Source: an uncultured Actinomycetes bacterium
Lineage (GTDB): Bacteria > Actinomycetota > Acidimicrobiia > Acidimicrobiales > Ilumatobacteraceae
Reading direction: 5' to 3'
Assembly: GCA_903872155.1 (NCBI GenBank)
Contig: CAIQJP010000003.1
Coordinates: forward strand, 1-64,000
DNA: 64,000 bases
Of this stretch, positions 8,340 to 17,785 are shown in pieces. Each line of letters begins with the position of its first letter. Within the stretch, counting starts at the first letter, position 1. Both the position numbers and the translations under genes were made by a program. Under the pieces are notes generated by a model. That model was not told where the DNA came from and did not search any database. It saw only the letters and a list, made by a program, of their open reading frames with translations.

Positions 8340-8974
8340 TGACTGGTCCCAAGCTCAATGAGCGTTCATTCGTTGCTGGAGAGCGCACCGGAACAAAAGC
8401 AAGTGTTCGCGGTTCACGCATGTCAGCATCGAAAGCACGCGTTGTCCTCAATCTCATTCGTGGTCGCGATGTTGTGATGGCCGATCAGGTCTTGCAGTTC
8501 ACCGAGCGTGAAGCTGCTCGCGTGATTCGCAAAGTGTTGGCATCTGCTGTTGCTAACGCCGTGAACAACGATGGCCTCGAAGCCGAAACTTTGTACGTCA
8601 AGGCTTGCTACGCCGACGAAGGTCCGACCTTGCGTCGCTTCAAGCCCCGTGCCAAGGGCCGTGCAACTCGTATCAACAAGCGCACCTGCCACATCACCAT
8701 TGTGCTCGGCGTGATTGATGCTGAACTCTTGACAGTTGTCCAGGCTCGTCGTGAGCGTGCAGTCAGTGGTCGCCGTGCAACTCGCGGTGGCGGTGTTGCT
8801 GATCGACGTGCTCGCGTTCAGGCCAGCCGCACCAAGCGCACCGATGGTGGCGATGATGCAGTTGAGTCAGTAACTGTTGAAGAAGTAACACTCGAAGATA
8901 CGACGATCGAAGCAACAGCAGTTGAAACTACTTCGGTAGAAAATACAGCGCCTGAGGCTGAGGAGACCAACTGA
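8339..8974 (+). CDS. rplV: 50S ribosomal protein L22 with long acidic C-terminal extension
   Basis: Residues 20-130 match L22 ([46 protein letters not shown]). The family is normally about 110-130 residues; here it reaches 211. The extra part starts basic ([16 protein letters not shown]) and ends in about 50 Glu/Thr/Val-rich residues ([19 protein letters not shown]). L22 lines the exit tunnel, and its C-terminus lies at the subunit surface, so the tail could be solvent-exposed. The stop overlaps the rpsC start by one base. Confidence 0.95.
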   Translation: MTGPKLNERSFVAGERTGTKASVRGSRMSASKARVVLNLIRGRDVVMADQVLQFTEREAARVIRKVLASAVANAVNNDGLEAETLYVKACYADEGPTLRRFKPRAKGRATRINKRTCHITIVLGVIDAELLTVVQARRERAVSGRRATRGGGVADRRARVQASRTKRTDGGDDAVESVTVEEVTLEDTTIEATAVETTSVENTAPEAEETN

Positions 8975-9858
8975 TGGGCCAAAAGATCAATCCTTACGGC
9001 TTCCGTCTCGGAATTACCACCGACTGGAAGAGCCGCTGGTTCAGCGAGCGCAACTACAAGGAATACCTCACCGAAGACTGGAAGATTCGCGCTTACATCA
9101 TGGAATCACTTCCCGATGCTGCGATCTCACGTATCGAAGTTGAGCGCAAGCGTGGCGAGACCTTGAAGGTCGACATCCACACTGCACGTCCCGGAATTGT
9201 TATTGGTCGTAAAGGTGCCAAGGCCGACGAACTTCGTTCAGGTCTCACCAAGCTCACCGGCAACTTGAAGGTGCAGTTAAACATTGTTGAAATCAAGTCA
9301 CCAGAACTTGATGCAGCATTGATCGCTCAAGGCGTCGCCGATCAACTCGTTGGTCGTATTGCTTTCCGTCGTGCCATGAAGCGTGCTGTGCAGAACGCAC
9401 AAAAGGCTGGCGCACTTGGTATTCGTGTTCAGTGTTCGGGCCGTCTCGGTGGTGCCGAAATGAGCCGTACCGAGTGGTACCGCGAAGGTCGCGTTCCGTT
9501 GCACACCTTGCGTGCCGACATTGACTACGGCTTCCGTGAAGCTCGTACCGCAAGTGGTCGCGTTGGTGTGAAGGTATGGATTTACCGTGGCGACATTTTG
9601 CCGTACAAGCCCGTCACCGATGACAAGATCGTTCGCGAAGCAGCCATGGCTGTTGGCGAAACTTCAGGTGCACCCGGTGCGCGCAAAGTTGTGTCATCAA
9701 GCGGACGCCGCAAGGCCGAAGAAGCTGCCGAATTGGCCGCAACACCGCTCATCAAAGAAGCCGATCCCGAACTCGAGAAGTTGCTCGACGAGGAAGAAGA
9801 AATTGCCCGCCGCACCCACGATGGGCACGAGACCCCGCACTTCCGTGCACAGGACTGA
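8974..9858 (+). CDS. rpsC: 30S ribosomal protein S3
   Basis: The 294-residue protein starts [20 protein letters not shown]. It has the KH RNA-binding domain with [11 protein letters not shown] and the C-terminal S3 domain ([32 protein letters not shown]). S3 forms part of the mRNA entry channel and helicase site. The C-terminus is extended by about 60 residues that are charged and glutamate-rich ([18 protein letters not shown]), a common actinobacterial variation. rplP follows after 6 bases. Confidence 0.97.
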   Translation: MGQKINPYGFRLGITTDWKSRWFSERNYKEYLTEDWKIRAYIMESLPDAAISRIEVERKRGETLKVDIHTARPGIVIGRKGAKADELRSGLTKLTGNLKVQLNIVEIKSPELDAALIAQGVADQLVGRIAFRRAMKRAVQNAQKAGALGIRVQCSGRLGGAEMSRTEWYREGRVPLHTLRADIDYGFREARTASGRVGVKVWIYRGDILPYKPVTDDKIVREAAMAVGETSGAPGARKVVSSSGRRKAEEAAELAATPLIKEADPELEKLLDEEEEIARRTHDGHETPHFRAQD

Positions 9859-9864
9859 TTCATT

Positions 9865-10281
9865 ATGTTGATGCCTCGCAAAGTTGCCCATCGTAAGCAC
9901 CATCGTGGTCGTACCGGCGGTATGGCCAAGGGTGGAAGCGAACTGGCTTTTGGTCAGTACGGAATTCAAGCTCTTGAACCGTGCTGGTTAACCGCTCGTC
10001 AGATCGAAGCTGCACGTATTGCCATGACCCGTCACATCAAGCGTGGTGGCAAGGTCTGGATCAACGTGTTCCCCGATAAGCCCGTCACCAAGAAGCCTGC
10101 TGAAACCCGCATGGGTTCCGGTAAGGGCAACCCCGAATTCTGGGTAGCCGTGGTCAAGCCTGGTCGCGTGTTGTTCGAATTGTCATTCCCAGTTCGCGAG
10201 CAGGCATTTGAGGCCCTGAACAAGGCCATTCAGAAATTGCCAATTAAGGCTCGCATTATCACCCGCGAGGAGACGATCTGA
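9865..10281 (+). CDS. rplP: 50S ribosomal protein L16
   Basis: The 138-residue protein starts [16 protein letters not shown] and contains [32 protein letters not shown] and [18 protein letters not shown], covering the full L16 family. L16 organises the A-site region of 23S rRNA. An ATG at 9871 is an alternative start, but the MLMPR start is the usual one. rpmC starts 3 bases downstream. Confidence 0.97.
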   Translation: MLMPRKVAHRKHHRGRTGGMAKGGSELAFGQYGIQALEPCWLTARQIEAARIAMTRHIKRGGKVWINVFPDKPVTKKPAETRMGSGKGNPEFWVAVVKPGRVLFELSFPVREQAFEALNKAIQKLPIKARIITREETI

Positions 10282-10283
10282 TC

Positions 10284-10511
10284 ATGGCAACTCAAGCCAG
10301 CAAAGACCGCGCTGAACTCAGCGAACTCGACCTCACGTCATTGGTCGAGCAGCTGCGTGCTACGAAGCAAGAGGCATTGAACCTCCGCTTCCGTAGCGCA
10401 ACTGGTCAGCTCGACACCCATAGCGAATTGCGTCGTGTTCGTCGTCGCATCGCACGAATCAACACCCTTATCCGTCAGCGTGAAATCGCTGCCGCTGAGG
10501 CCGGAGAGTGA
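10284..10511 (+). CDS. rpmC: 50S ribosomal protein L29
   Basis: The 75-residue protein contains [20 protein letters not shown] and [19 protein letters not shown], the two-helix hairpin of L29, which sits at the tunnel exit beside L23. The acidic AAAEAGE tail is slightly longer than usual. The GGAG inside its last codons serves as ribosome site for rpsQ. Confidence 0.95.
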   Translation: MATQASKDRAELSELDLTSLVEQLRATKQEALNLRFRSATGQLDTHSELRRVRRRIARINTLIRQREIAAAEAGE

Positions 10512-10516
10512 ACCAG

Positions 10517-10792
10517 ATGTCTGAAACAGTCGAAACAACAGAACGCGCACCGCGCAAAATACGTGAGGGCATCGTGTCCTCGTCGAAGATGGACCGCACC
10601 TTGGTCGTCGAAGTCGTCGAGCGCGTACGTCACCCGAAGTACAACAAGTTCGTCATGCGAACCAAGAAGTTGTATGCCCACGATGAGGCCAACGACGCCA
10701 ACATTGGCGATCGCGTGCGTGTCATGGAAACCCGTCCATTGTCGAAGACGAAGCGCTGGCGCCTCGTCGAGATTCTCGAGCGGGCCAAGTGA
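10517..10792 (+). CDS. rpsQ: 30S ribosomal protein S17
   Basis: The 91-residue product runs [20 protein letters not shown] then [21 protein letters not shown] and [20 protein letters not shown], the S17 OB-fold pattern. A GTG at 10508 is in frame and overlaps the rpmC stop, but GGAG at 10503-10506 is correctly spaced only for the ATG at 10517. S17 binds 16S rRNA early in 30S assembly. Confidence 0.95.
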   Translation: MSETVETTERAPRKIREGIVSSSKMDRTLVVEVVERVRHPKYNKFVMRTKKLYAHDEANDANIGDRVRVMETRPLSKTKRWRLVEILERAK

Positions 10793-10817
10793 GCCTGGGA
10801 ACGACGGAGAAGAACAC

Positions 10818-11186
10818 ATGATTCAGCAAGAAAGTCGTCTACGGGTTGCCGACAACAGTGGCGCCAAAGAAGTTCTGTGCATCAAGGTGCTCGGTGGTAC
10901 TCGCCGCCGTTACGCCTCGATCGGAGACATTTTTGTGGCTGCGGTGAAGGATGCAATTCCCGGTGCAGGTGTCAAAAAAGGTGATGTCGTCAAGTGCGTC
11001 GTCGTTCGCGTCAAGAAGGAAAAGCGCCGTCCCGATGGCAGCTACATCCGTTTCGACGAAAACGCAGCCGTGATCATTAAGGATGACCTCACTCCACGAG
11101 GAACTCGTATTTTCGGACCAGTTGGTCGCGAATTGCGTGACAAGAAGTTCATGCGCATTGTTTCGTTAGCGCCGGAGGTGTTGTGA
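10818..11186 (+). CDS. rplN: 50S ribosomal protein L14
   Basis: The 122-residue protein starts [19 protein letters not shown] and contains [39 protein letters not shown] and [15 protein letters not shown], diagnostic of L14. The frame is open far upstream, but ATG 10818 is preceded by GGAGAAG and is the family start. L14 faces the 30S at bridge B8. This begins the spc section of the cluster. Confidence 0.97.
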   Translation: MIQQESRLRVADNSGAKEVLCIKVLGGTRRRYASIGDIFVAAVKDAIPGAGVKKGDVVKCVVVRVKKEKRRPDGSYIRFDENAAVIIKDDLTPRGTRIFGPVGRELRDKKFMRIVSLAPEVL

Positions 11187-11187
11187 A

Positions 11188-11493
11188 ATGAAGATCAAAA
11201 AAGGTGACACCGTTGTGGTGATCTCAGGTAAGGACAAGGGCAAAGAAGGCACCGTTTCGCGTGTGATGCCCTCGACCAACCAGATCATCGTTGACGGAAT
11301 CAATGTTGTTAAGAAGCACCAGAAGCCAAGCGGTACCAACCAGCAAGGTGGAATCATCGACCGTGACATGCCGCTCGACGCATCGAATGTGATGCTCTTG
11401 CATAAGGGCAAGCCCACGCGCGTTGGTTACAAGGTTTTGGCCGATGGCAAGAAAGTGCGCATCGCTCGCAAGACAGGTGAGGAAATTTCATGA
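11188..11493 (+). CDS. rplX: 50S ribosomal protein L24
   Basis: The 101-residue protein starts [21 protein letters not shown], the KOW motif of L24, and continues with [21 protein letters not shown]24 is an assembly initiator of the 50S. It starts 1 base after the rplN stop and overlaps rplE by ATGA. Confidence 0.97.
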   Translation: MKIKKGDTVVVISGKDKGKEGTVSRVMPSTNQIIVDGINVVKKHQKPSGTNQQGGIIDRDMPLDASNVMLLHKGKPTRVGYKVLADGKKVRIARKTGEEIS

Positions 11494-12116
11494 GCACCAC
11501 TACGTTGCCCCGTTTGAAGGCTCGCTATCAAAGCGAAATTCGTGACAGCCTCAAGGCTTCTCTCGAATTGCCCAACATCATGCAGGTTCCACGTCTCGAA
11601 AAGATTGTGGTCAACATGGGTGTTGGTCGTGCCACTCAGCAGCCGTCATTGCTCGAAGGAGCTGTCGCTGACATGACTCGCATCACGGGCCAAAAGCCCA
11701 AGGTGACCAAGTCGCGTGACTCCATCGCCAACTTCAAACTTCGCGAGAATCAAGCCATTGGTTGCATGGTCACACTTCGTGGTGACCGCATGTGGGAATT
11801 CCTCGATCGTTTGATCGCAGTTGCGATTCCTCGTATCCGTGACTTCCGCGGTTTGCCGGCCTACTCATGGGACGGTCGTGGAAACTATTCGTTCGGTCTT
11901 GTTGACCAGACAGTGTTCCCCGAAATTGAATACGACAAGATCGATGCCCCTCGCGGCATGGACATCACCATCGTGACCACCGCTGTTGACAATGCCCAAG
12001 GTCGGGCACTCCTCGATGCGTTTGGCTTCCCTTTCAAGCGTGGCGCTGAAGCTGCCATTGCTCCGAAGAAGCAAAACACTCGTGGACCGCAGTACGCAGC
12101 CAAGAAGAAGAAGTGA
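11490..12116 (+). CDS. rplE: 50S ribosomal protein L5
   Basis: The 208-residue protein contains [45 protein letters not shown] and [20 protein letters not shown], all typical of L5, which binds 5S rRNA in the central protuberance. The C-terminus ends in a basic AAKKKK tail, somewhat longer than the usual 180-residue form. Confidence 0.97.
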   Translation: MSTTTLPRLKARYQSEIRDSLKASLELPNIMQVPRLEKIVVNMGVGRATQQPSLLEGAVADMTRITGQKPKVTKSRDSIANFKLRENQAIGCMVTLRGDRMWEFLDRLIAVAIPRIRDFRGLPAYSWDGRGNYSFGLVDQTVFPEIEYDKIDAPRGMDITIVTTAVDNAQGRALLDAFGFPFKRGAEAAIAPKKQNTRGPQYAAKKKK

Positions 12117-12133
12117 GCGAGAGGTACTGACTC

Positions 12134-12319
12134 ATGGCAAAGAAATCTTTAATTAACCGGGCCAATGCAACACCGAAATTCAAGGTGCGTGGTTACACAC
12201 GTTGCCGCAAGTGTGGTCGTGCTCGTTCTGTTTACCGCAAGTTCGGACTCTGCCGTGTGTGCCTTCGTCAGATGGCACACGCTGGAGAAATCCCCGGCCT
12301 AACGAAGTCGAGTTGGTGA
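12134..12319 (+). CDS. rpsN: 30S ribosomal protein S14, zinc-binding type
   Basis: The 61-residue protein has two CxxC pairs, CRKCGR and CRVC, in the zinc-ribbon form of S14, followed by the conserved [12 protein letters not shown]-terminus. This is the short zinc-dependent version normally encoded in the spc operon of actinobacteria; zinc-free paralogues are usually elsewhere. It lies between rplE and rpsH as expected. Confidence 0.97.
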   Translation: MAKKSLINRANATPKFKVRGYTRCRKCGRARSVYRKFGLCRVCLRQMAHAGEIPGLTKSSW

Positions 12320-12325
12320 GGCGTT

Positions 12326-12727
12326 ATGTTGACTGATCCTATTGCCGACATGCTGACCCGCATCCGCAACGCCAACACGGCGATGCACGATGAGGTCAAG
12401 ATGCCGTCGTCCAAGCAAAAAGTTGCTCTGGCCAAGATTTTGGAACAAGAGGGTTATATCTCTGGTTTCACTGTCGCTCCCAATACCAAGGGACCAGGCG
12501 AGATCTTGAACATCGGAATGAAGTACTCGGCCGAACGCCGTCGAACCATTGCCGGTATCAAGCGCATTTCAACACCAGGACTTCGCGTGTATCGCAAGTC
12601 CGACACTGTGCCTCGCGTGCTCGGTGGACTTGGTGTTGCCGTTCTATCCACCAGTCAGGGACTCATGACCGACCGTGAAGCGCGCAAGCGCAAAGTCGGC
12701 GGCGAAGTTCTCTGCTACGTGTGGTGA
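12326..12727 (+). CDS. rpsH: 30S ribosomal protein S8
   Basis: The 133-residue protein starts [21 protein letters not shown] and ends with [22 protein letters not shown]; both ends are diagnostic of S8. S8 binds the central 16S domain and, in E. coli, represses the spc operon. It is 6 bases after rpsN. Confidence 0.97.
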   Translation: MLTDPIADMLTRIRNANTAMHDEVKMPSSKQKVALAKILEQEGYISGFTVAPNTKGPGEILNIGMKYSAERRRTIAGIKRISTPGLRVYRKSDTVPRVLGGLGVAVLSTSQGLMTDREARKRKVGGEVLCYVW

Positions 12728-12739
12728 TCAGGAGACAAC

Positions 12740-13282
12740 ATGTCACGTATCGGTAAAGCACTTATCCCCGTCCCGGCGGGTGTTGATGTTTCCATCAGTG
12801 GAAGCTCAGTGACGGTCAAAGGTCCGAAGGGATCTTTGAGTCGCGATCTTGTTGGTGGAATCACGGTTCGTCAAGACGAAGGCAACTTGGTTGTCGAGCG
12901 TCCGAACGACGAGCGTGAATCACGTAGCTTGCACGGCCTCAGCCGCGCACTCGTGAACAACATGGTCGTTGGAGTCACCACTGGTTTCGCTAAAGAACTC
13001 GACATCGTCGGCGTTGGTTACCGCGCCGAGTTGAAGGGCCCAAGCTCCATTCGTCTCAACCTTGGCTTTTCACATCCCGTTGATGTGGAAGCTCCCGCAG
13101 GTGTCACTTTTGAAGTGCCCGTGCAGACCAAGATCATCGTGAAAGGTATCGACAAAGAAGCTGTCGGCCAAGTAGCTGCCAACATTCGTTCCATTCGTAA
13201 GCCTGAGCCCTACAAGGGCAAGGGTGTGCGTTACCAGGGCGAGAAGATTCTGCGCAAGGCCGGCAAAGCCGGCAAGAAGTAA
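12740..13282 (+). CDS. rplF: 50S ribosomal protein L6
   Basis: The 180-residue protein starts [17 protein letters not shown] and contains the tandem L6 folds with [19 protein letters not shown] and the C-terminal [16 protein letters not shown]6 lies near the factor-binding site of the 50S. An AGGAGA ribosome site precedes it. Confidence 0.97.
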   Translation: MSRIGKALIPVPAGVDVSISGSSVTVKGPKGSLSRDLVGGITVRQDEGNLVVERPNDERESRSLHGLSRALVNNMVVGVTTGFAKELDIVGVGYRAELKGPSSIRLNLGFSHPVDVEAPAGVTFEVPVQTKIIVKGIDKEAVGQVAANIRSIRKPEPYKGKGVRYQGEKILRKAGKAGKK

Positions 13283-13313
13283 TGCCGAGAAAAGATTCCG
13301 GTAGGGAGATCCA

Positions 13314-13679
13314 ATGAGCAAGATCAGTAAAGAGCGTCGTGAAAGTCGCCTTGTACGTCACAACCGAGTTCGTAAGAAGATCCACGGCACCGCCGAGCGT
13401 CCCCGCTTGTCGTTGTACCGTTCGAACAAGCACATCATGTTGCAGGTCATCAATGATGATCTCGGCGTGACAATCACATCGGTGTCCTCGAACGAGCCGG
13501 CATTGCGTGCCGCTGGTGGAAGCACTGTTGAAGTTGCCAAGTCACTTGGTGCAACGGTTGCTCAGCGCGCTCAAGCTGCTGGAATCAAGAAAGTTGTTTT
13601 CGATCGTGGCGGTTACTTGTACCACGGTCGTGTCGCTGCGGTTGCTGAAGCCGCTCGTGAAGCAGGTCTGGAGTTCTGA
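13314..13679 (+). CDS. rplR: 50S ribosomal protein L18
   Basis: The 121-residue protein begins with a basic [19 protein letters not shown], then [18 protein letters not shown] and [20 protein letters not shown] near the C-terminus, matching L18, which binds 5S rRNA with L5. Its TGA overlaps the rpsE start (TGATG). Confidence 0.96.
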   Translation: MSKISKERRESRLVRHNRVRKKIHGTAERPRLSLYRSNKHIMLQVINDDLGVTITSVSSNEPALRAAGGSTVEVAKSLGATVAQRAQAAGIKKVVFDRGGYLYHGRVAAVAEAAREAGLEF

Positions 13680-14326
13680 TGACGAATACACCAAACAACC
13701 CCAATCCCAATCCGCGTTCAGGTGGACCCGGCGGCGGCAACCCGCGCCAGGGTGACCGTCCGCCCCCAGGTATGGGCAACACCCCCGAAGGTGGCCGCGA
13801 GTCACGCGTGATTCACATCAACCGCGTCGCCAAGGTCGTCAAGGGTGGTCGTCGTTTCTCATTCACCGCACTCGTTGTGGTTGGTGACGGCAACGGTCGC
13901 GTTGGTCTCGGTTACGGAAAGGCCAAGGAAGTTCCGTTGGCTATCCAAAAGGGAACCGAAGATGCCAAGCGCAACATGTTCTCGGTTGCCCTCGCCGGCA
14001 GCACCATCATGCACCCCGTCATCGGCATCTTGGGTGCTGGTCGCGTGATGCTCAAGCCTGCTGCTCCTGGTACCGGTGTTATTGCCGGCGGTGCTGCGCG
14101 CATCATCCTTGAAGAAGCCGGCATTCACGATGTGTTGGCCAAGTCACTTGGTTCATCCAACGCCATCAACGTGGCTCGCGCCACCATCAACGGTCTGCAG
14201 TCATTGCAGCGTCCCGATGAAGTCGCGGCTCGTCGTGGCATTCCCGCCGATAGTTTCGTACCGAAGGGCTTGCTCAAGGCCTACAACGAAACCAAGCGCG
14301 CCGTTGCTGCAGGAGAAAGTCACTGA
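13679..14326 (+). CDS. rpsE: 30S ribosomal protein S5 with disordered N-terminal extension
   Basis: Residues from about 40 onward match S5: [39 protein letters not shown] and the C-terminal [11 protein letters not shown]. The N-terminus carries about 40 additional residues rich in Pro, Gly and Asn ([17 protein letters not shown]), predicted disordered. S5 contributes to decoding fidelity and the mRNA entry site. The product is 215 residues against about 165-200 usual. Confidence 0.96.
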   Translation: MTNTPNNPNPNPRSGGPGGGNPRQGDRPPPGMGNTPEGGRESRVIHINRVAKVVKGGRRFSFTALVVVGDGNGRVGLGYGKAKEVPLAIQKGTEDAKRNMFSVALAGSTIMHPVIGILGAGRVMLKPAAPGTGVIAGGAARIILEEAGIHDVLAKSLGSSNAINVARATINGLQSLQRPDEVAARRGIPADSFVPKGLLKAYNETKRAVAAGESH

Positions 14327-14328
14327 TT

Positions 14329-14556
14329 ATGGCTACCTACCAAACAGTCGTTCACACTGGTCCCACCATCACGGTGACCCAGATCAAGTCGAGTACCCAT
14401 GCCAAGCCCAAGAGCCGCGGAACATTGCGCGCGCTCGGCCTTGGTCGTATTGGCAAGTCCAATACGTTGCCCGACCGTCCCGAAATTCGCGGCATGATTG
14501 CCCGAGTGCCCCACCTCATCGAAGTTTCATCTTCGACTGATTCGAAGGAGAGCTGA
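14329..14556 (+). CDS. rpmD: 50S ribosomal protein L30
   Basis: The 75-residue protein contains ITVTQIKSSTHAKPKSRGTL then RALGLGRIGKSNTLPDRPEI and RGMIARVPHLIEV, the L30 pattern. It is longer than the 60-residue norm by a short charged tail. It lies 2 bases after rpsE. Confidence 0.94.
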   Translation: MATYQTVVHTGPTITVTQIKSSTHAKPKSRGTLRALGLGRIGKSNTLPDRPEIRGMIARVPHLIEVSSSTDSKES

Positions 14557-14559
14557 CCA

Positions 14560-15051
14560 ATGCGCGTTGACGAATTAGCACCAGCACCTGGTTCAACCCA
14601 TCCAAAAAAGCGACTTGGTCGCGGTATCGGTGGCAAAGGCGGAAAGACTGCCGGTCGCGGTACCAAGGGTCAGCACTCACGTGGTCGCGGCAAGGTTGCT
14701 CGCGGCTTCGAAGGTGGACAGATGCCCCTCAAGCAGCGTGTTCCGAAGTTGAAGGGTTTCAATAACCCATTCCGCATCGAATACCAGGGTGTCAACCTTG
14801 ACACCATCAACGAACTTGAAGATGCACTTGTGAACCCCGAGGTCTTAACGGCCGCTGGTGTTTTGCACAAGAACGTTTTCGTCAAAGTTCTCGGTCGTGG
14901 ACAGATCACCCGCAAGGTTGATGTTCATGTTCACGGTGCATCGAAGGCTGCTCAAGCTGCCATCGAAGCTGCCGGTGGATCAGTCACCATCATCCCGTTG
15001 CCGTACAAGGTTCGCCCTGCTGCCAACGGCAACCAGTTCACCAACCGCTGA
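14560..15051 (+). CDS. rplO: 50S ribosomal protein L15
   Basis: The 163-residue protein has the glycine/arginine-rich L15 N-terminus (RLGRGIGGKGGKTAGRGTKG, GFEGGQMPLKQRVPKLKGF) and a C-terminal globular domain. It directly precedes secY, as in most bacteria. A short TCGGG-CTT-CCCGA-TTTT hairpin at 15054-15070 follows the stop and could partly attenuate into secY. Confidence 0.96.
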   Translation: MRVDELAPAPGSTHPKKRLGRGIGGKGGKTAGRGTKGQHSRGRGKVARGFEGGQMPLKQRVPKLKGFNNPFRIEYQGVNLDTINELEDALVNPEVLTAAGVLHKNVFVKVLGRGQITRKVDVHVHGASKAAQAAIEAAGGSVTIIPLPYKVRPAANGNQFTNR

Positions 15052-15053
15052 TT

Positions 15054-15070
15054 TCGGGCTTCCCGATTTT
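15054..15070 (+). terminator. Weak hairpin with T-run between rplO and secY
   Basis: Five base pairs (TCGGG/CCCGA) with a 3-nt loop followed by TTTT. It is too short for efficient termination but could tune secY relative to the r-protein genes. Confidence 0.25.
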
Positions 15071-15099
15071 CATCAGCAGATAGAACCCGAGGAGACCAC

Positions 15100-16422
15100 G
15101 TGCTGTCGAACTTGAAGAACATCTTCAAGGTCCCCGACCTACGGAACAAGATTTTGTTCACGGTCATGATGGTGTTGTTGTATCGCTTGGGCGCGCATAT
15201 TCGCGTTCCGGGCATCGACGACCAAGCTGTTCGCCAATTGCGCGAATCAGCACGTCAACAGGGTGCGCTTGGTTTCTTGAACTTGTTCTCGGGTGGAGCG
15301 TTCTCGTCGTTCGCGATCTTCGCCTTGGGCATCATGCCGTACATCACCTCAAGCATCATCATGCAGGTGTTGACGGTTGTGATTCCGAAACTCGAAGAAT
15401 GGCAACAAGAAGGCGCAACTGGTCAGCGCAAGATCACGCAGTGGACGCGTTACGTTGCGATCGCCATTGCAACTTTGCAGGCCGCTGGTTTGACCTTCAT
15501 TTTTGGTCAAGGTAAAGGTTCGGCGTTCTTCACCGCATCACGTAACGCACCAGACATTGTGTTGTTGCCCGATGGCATGTGGCCGCGTGGTTTGCTCGTG
15601 ATCATTTCACTTGTTGCAGGTACCGCATTGTTGATGTGGATGGGTGAACTCATCAGTCAGCGTGGCATCGGCAACGGTATGAGTATTTTGATCTTCGCAT
15701 CAGTCGTGAGCTCATTGCCCTTTAGTTACTATTCAATCTTGCAGAGCAAGAAGTGGGTCGTCTTCGCAATCCTCGTCTCAATCTCTATCGGCATCTTGAT
15801 TGCAGTCGTACGAGTTGAACTTGGTCAGCGCCGTATTCCGGTGCAGTTCGCGAAGCGTGTTGTCGGGCGTCGTATGTATGGCGGCCAGAGCACTTACATT
15901 CCGCTCAAGGTCAACCAGGCCGGCGTTGTTCCGATCATCTTCGCGAGTTCGGTGATGTTGTTGCCAGTGCTTGTGACCAACGTGATTGGTGGTGCCGATG
16001 GTTGGCGTCGCACGATCACCGAATGGGTCGACCGTAACTTGGTGTCGTCACAAGGAATGCTGTACATCGTGTCGTTCGCGTTGTTGATCATTGCGTTCGC
16101 TTACTTCTACAACTCGATTGCCTTCGACCCGATTCGTCAGGCCGATCAAATCCGTCGTCAAGGTGGATTCATTCCTGGTATTCGTCCCGGACCGCAGACC
16201 GAGCGTTATCTCGCGAAGACCGTCAACCGTATTACGTTGCCTGGTGCTTTGTTCGTGGCATTCATTGCCATCTTGCCGTACATCGTGCTGTGGATCGGAG
16301 ACGTCAAGTCGTTCCCGTTCGCTGGTACGACCGTGTTGATCGCCGTTGGTGTTGCTCTTGAATTGATGCGCCAAGTAGACAGCCAGCTCATGCTGCGCAA
16401 CTACGAGGGATTCCTGAAGTGA
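15100..16422 (+). CDS. secY: Preprotein translocase subunit SecY
   Basis: The 440-residue polytopic protein has about ten membrane segments and SecY signatures: YRLGAHIRVPGID, the plug-region GGAFSSFAIFALGIMPYI with SSIIMQ, QRGIGNGMSILIFA, and the cytosolic loop RRIPVQFAKR with the following SYIPLKVNQAGVVPIIF-like segment. SecY forms the protein-conducting channel with SecE and SecG. The start is GTG 15100, preceded by GAGGAG. It is the normal spc operon member. Confidence 0.97.
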   Translation: MLSNLKNIFKVPDLRNKILFTVMMVLLYRLGAHIRVPGIDDQAVRQLRESARQQGALGFLNLFSGGAFSSFAIFALGIMPYITSSIIMQVLTVVIPKLEEWQQEGATGQRKITQWTRYVAIAIATLQAAGLTFIFGQGKGSAFFTASRNAPDIVLLPDGMWPRGLLVIISLVAGTALLMWMGELISQRGIGNGMSILIFASVVSSLPFSYYSILQSKKWVVFAILVSISIGILIAVVRVELGQRRIPVQFAKRVVGRRMYGGQSTYIPLKVNQAGVVPIIFASSVMLLPVLVTNVIGGADGWRRTITEWVDRNLVSSQGMLYIVSFALLIIAFAYFYNSIAFDPIRQADQIRRQGGFIPGIRPGPQTERYLAKTVNRITLPGALFVAFIAILPYIVLWIGDVKSFPFAGTTVLIAVGVALELMRQVDSQLMLRNYEGFLK

Positions 16423-16460
16423 TGCTCGCGCAGCATCGGTGGCTGCGTCAGGACTAACTC

Positions 16461-17126
16461 ATGACCGCGGGCGTACGTCTGATCATCATGGGTCGTCAAG
16501 GCGCTGGCAAAGGTACTCAATGTCAACGCATTTCACGGCACTACGTGGTTCCCCATATTTCAACGGGGGATATCTTGCGCGCTGCCGTGCGTGAAGGAAC
16601 TGAACTCGGCAAGATGGCCGGACAGGTCATCAAAGCTGGTCGCTTGGTGGGCGACGACATCATGATCGAAATTATCCGCGAACGCTTAGAGCAAGATGAC
16701 GCCCGTACGCGTGGCTACATTCTTGACGGCTTTCCGCGGACCGTGGCTCAGGCCATTGCCCTCGACGGAATTGCGGCCGAGCGTCCCATTCATGTGGTGC
16801 TCGATCTTGACGTTCCACGCGAATTAGTGATTCAGCGCATTTCAGCTAGGCGGGTCTGCCGTGACTGTGGCACCAACTATGTCGCCACGGCCCAAAAGCG
16901 CGATCCCTGGATTTGTGACTCGTGTGGTGGCGACGTGGTTCAGCGCAATGACGACACCCCCGAGAGCATCAGTCAGCGACTTGACTTGTACGAGTCCCAG
17001 ACCTCACCCTTGCTCGAGTTCTATGGCCAAGATGGCCGCCTGGTGGAAATCGATGGATCGGTCTCGCCCAACGAGGTTTTCGGCAAATTGACCGCCGCGA
17101 TTGACAATGCCCGGAAGAACGGCTGA
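16461..17126 (+). CDS. adk: Adenylate kinase, zinc-LID type
   Basis: The 221-residue enzyme interconverts ATP + AMP and 2 ADP. It has the P-loop GRQGAGKGT (residues 11-19), the AMP-binding STGDILR, DGFPRT, and a long LID containing two Cys pairs (CRDCG and CDSCGG) that would bind zinc. It follows secY as usual. The map gene that commonly lies between adk and infA is absent; a 228-nt non-coding gap follows instead. Confidence 0.96.
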   Translation: MTAGVRLIIMGRQGAGKGTQCQRISRHYVVPHISTGDILRAAVREGTELGKMAGQVIKAGRLVGDDIMIEIIRERLEQDDARTRGYILDGFPRTVAQAIALDGIAAERPIHVVLDLDVPRELVIQRISARRVCRDCGTNYVATAQKRDPWICDSCGGDVVQRNDDTPESISQRLDLYESQTSPLLEFYGQDGRLVEIDGSVSPNEVFGKLTAAIDNARKNG

Positions 17127-17354
17127 GCGTACCTGTGGATAACTTTTCTTCAGATATTGCCACGAGCGGCCGCACGACCTGGGCTATGGTTTCGCTCCGA
17201 AAAGACTCCCAAGTTTCCCGTGAAGTTTCTCGCTCGGGGCACTTGGTTCACTTGAGTCTCGGCGGTAGCATTGCCCCTCGGCCCAATGGCCGACCCTGCA
17301 CGCGTCCTCGTGGCGCGACGCAGTGTGCAATATCCGCCCTGTTAGGAGTCAGTT
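17127..17354 (+). promoter_or_regulatory. Non-coding gap before infA, possible promoter
   Basis: This gap contains no supported gene. A weak promoter-like pair TTGGTT (17243-17248), 17-bp spacer, TAGCAT (17266-17271) could start an infA-rpmJ-rpsM-rpoA transcript. The AGGAG at 17344-17348 is the ribosome site that fixes the infA start. Confidence 0.3.
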
Positions 17355-17579
17355 CTGTCCAAGCCCAAAGACGACGCCATTTTGCTCGAAGGAACGATCC
17401 TCGAGTCCTTGCCGAACGCAATGTTTCGGGTGGAACTCGAGAACGGCCACAAAGTTTTGGCGCATATCTCCGGAAAGATGCGAATGAACTACATCCGTAT
17501 TCTTCCTGGCGACAAGGTGCAAGTAGAGCTCACGCCATATGACCTCACCCGAGGTCGCATTACGTACCGCTACAAATAG
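17355..17579 (+). CDS. infA: Translation initiation factor IF-1, probable CTG start
   Basis: The S1-like OB-fold protein contains [37 protein letters not shown] and the closing GRITYRYK, matching IF-1 (72-74 residues). IF-1 blocks the A site during initiation. The ATG/GTG/TTG-based frame begins only at TTG 17382, which would lose about nine N-terminal residues and has no ribosome site. The codon six bases after AGGAG 17344-17348 is CTG 17355, giving (M)[13 protein letters not shown], 74 residues, the expected length. A stop lies at 17343-17345, so no ATG/GTG is available upstream. The CTG start is inferred. Confidence 0.85.
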   Translation: MSKPKDDAILLEGTILESLPNAMFRVELENGHKVLAHISGKMRMNYIRILPGDKVQVELTPYDLTRGRITYRYK

Positions 17580-17651
17580 TCACAAGTTCTTAATAGTCAA
17601 TAAAACCAGTCTCTATTCATACAAATTTTAACAACAAGAAGTGAGATGACC

Positions 17652-17765
17652 ATGAAGGTCAAACCAAGCGTTAAGAAAATCTGCGAGAAGTGCAAAGTGA
17701 TCCGCCGTCACGGCAGCGTCATGGTTATTTGCGAGAACCCGCGTCACAAGCAGCGTCAAGGCTGA
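17652..17765 (+). CDS. rpmJ: 50S ribosomal protein L36
   Basis: The 37-residue protein begins [15 protein letters not shown] and ends NPRHKQRQG. Cys11, Cys14, Cys27 and His32 form the zinc ribbon of the C+ type L36. The 72-base gap upstream of it is strikingly AT-rich. An AAGTGAG ribosome site precedes the ATG. rpsM follows 20 bases later. Confidence 0.97.
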   Translation: MKVKPSVKKICEKCKVIRRHGSVMVICENPRHKQRQG

Positions 17766-17785
17766 GAAGAGAATAAGGAAACAGC

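Noticed and set aside
17135-17542. 135-residue frame across the adk-infA gap
   Set aside because: It overlaps infA in another frame, and its composition looks like a random translation.
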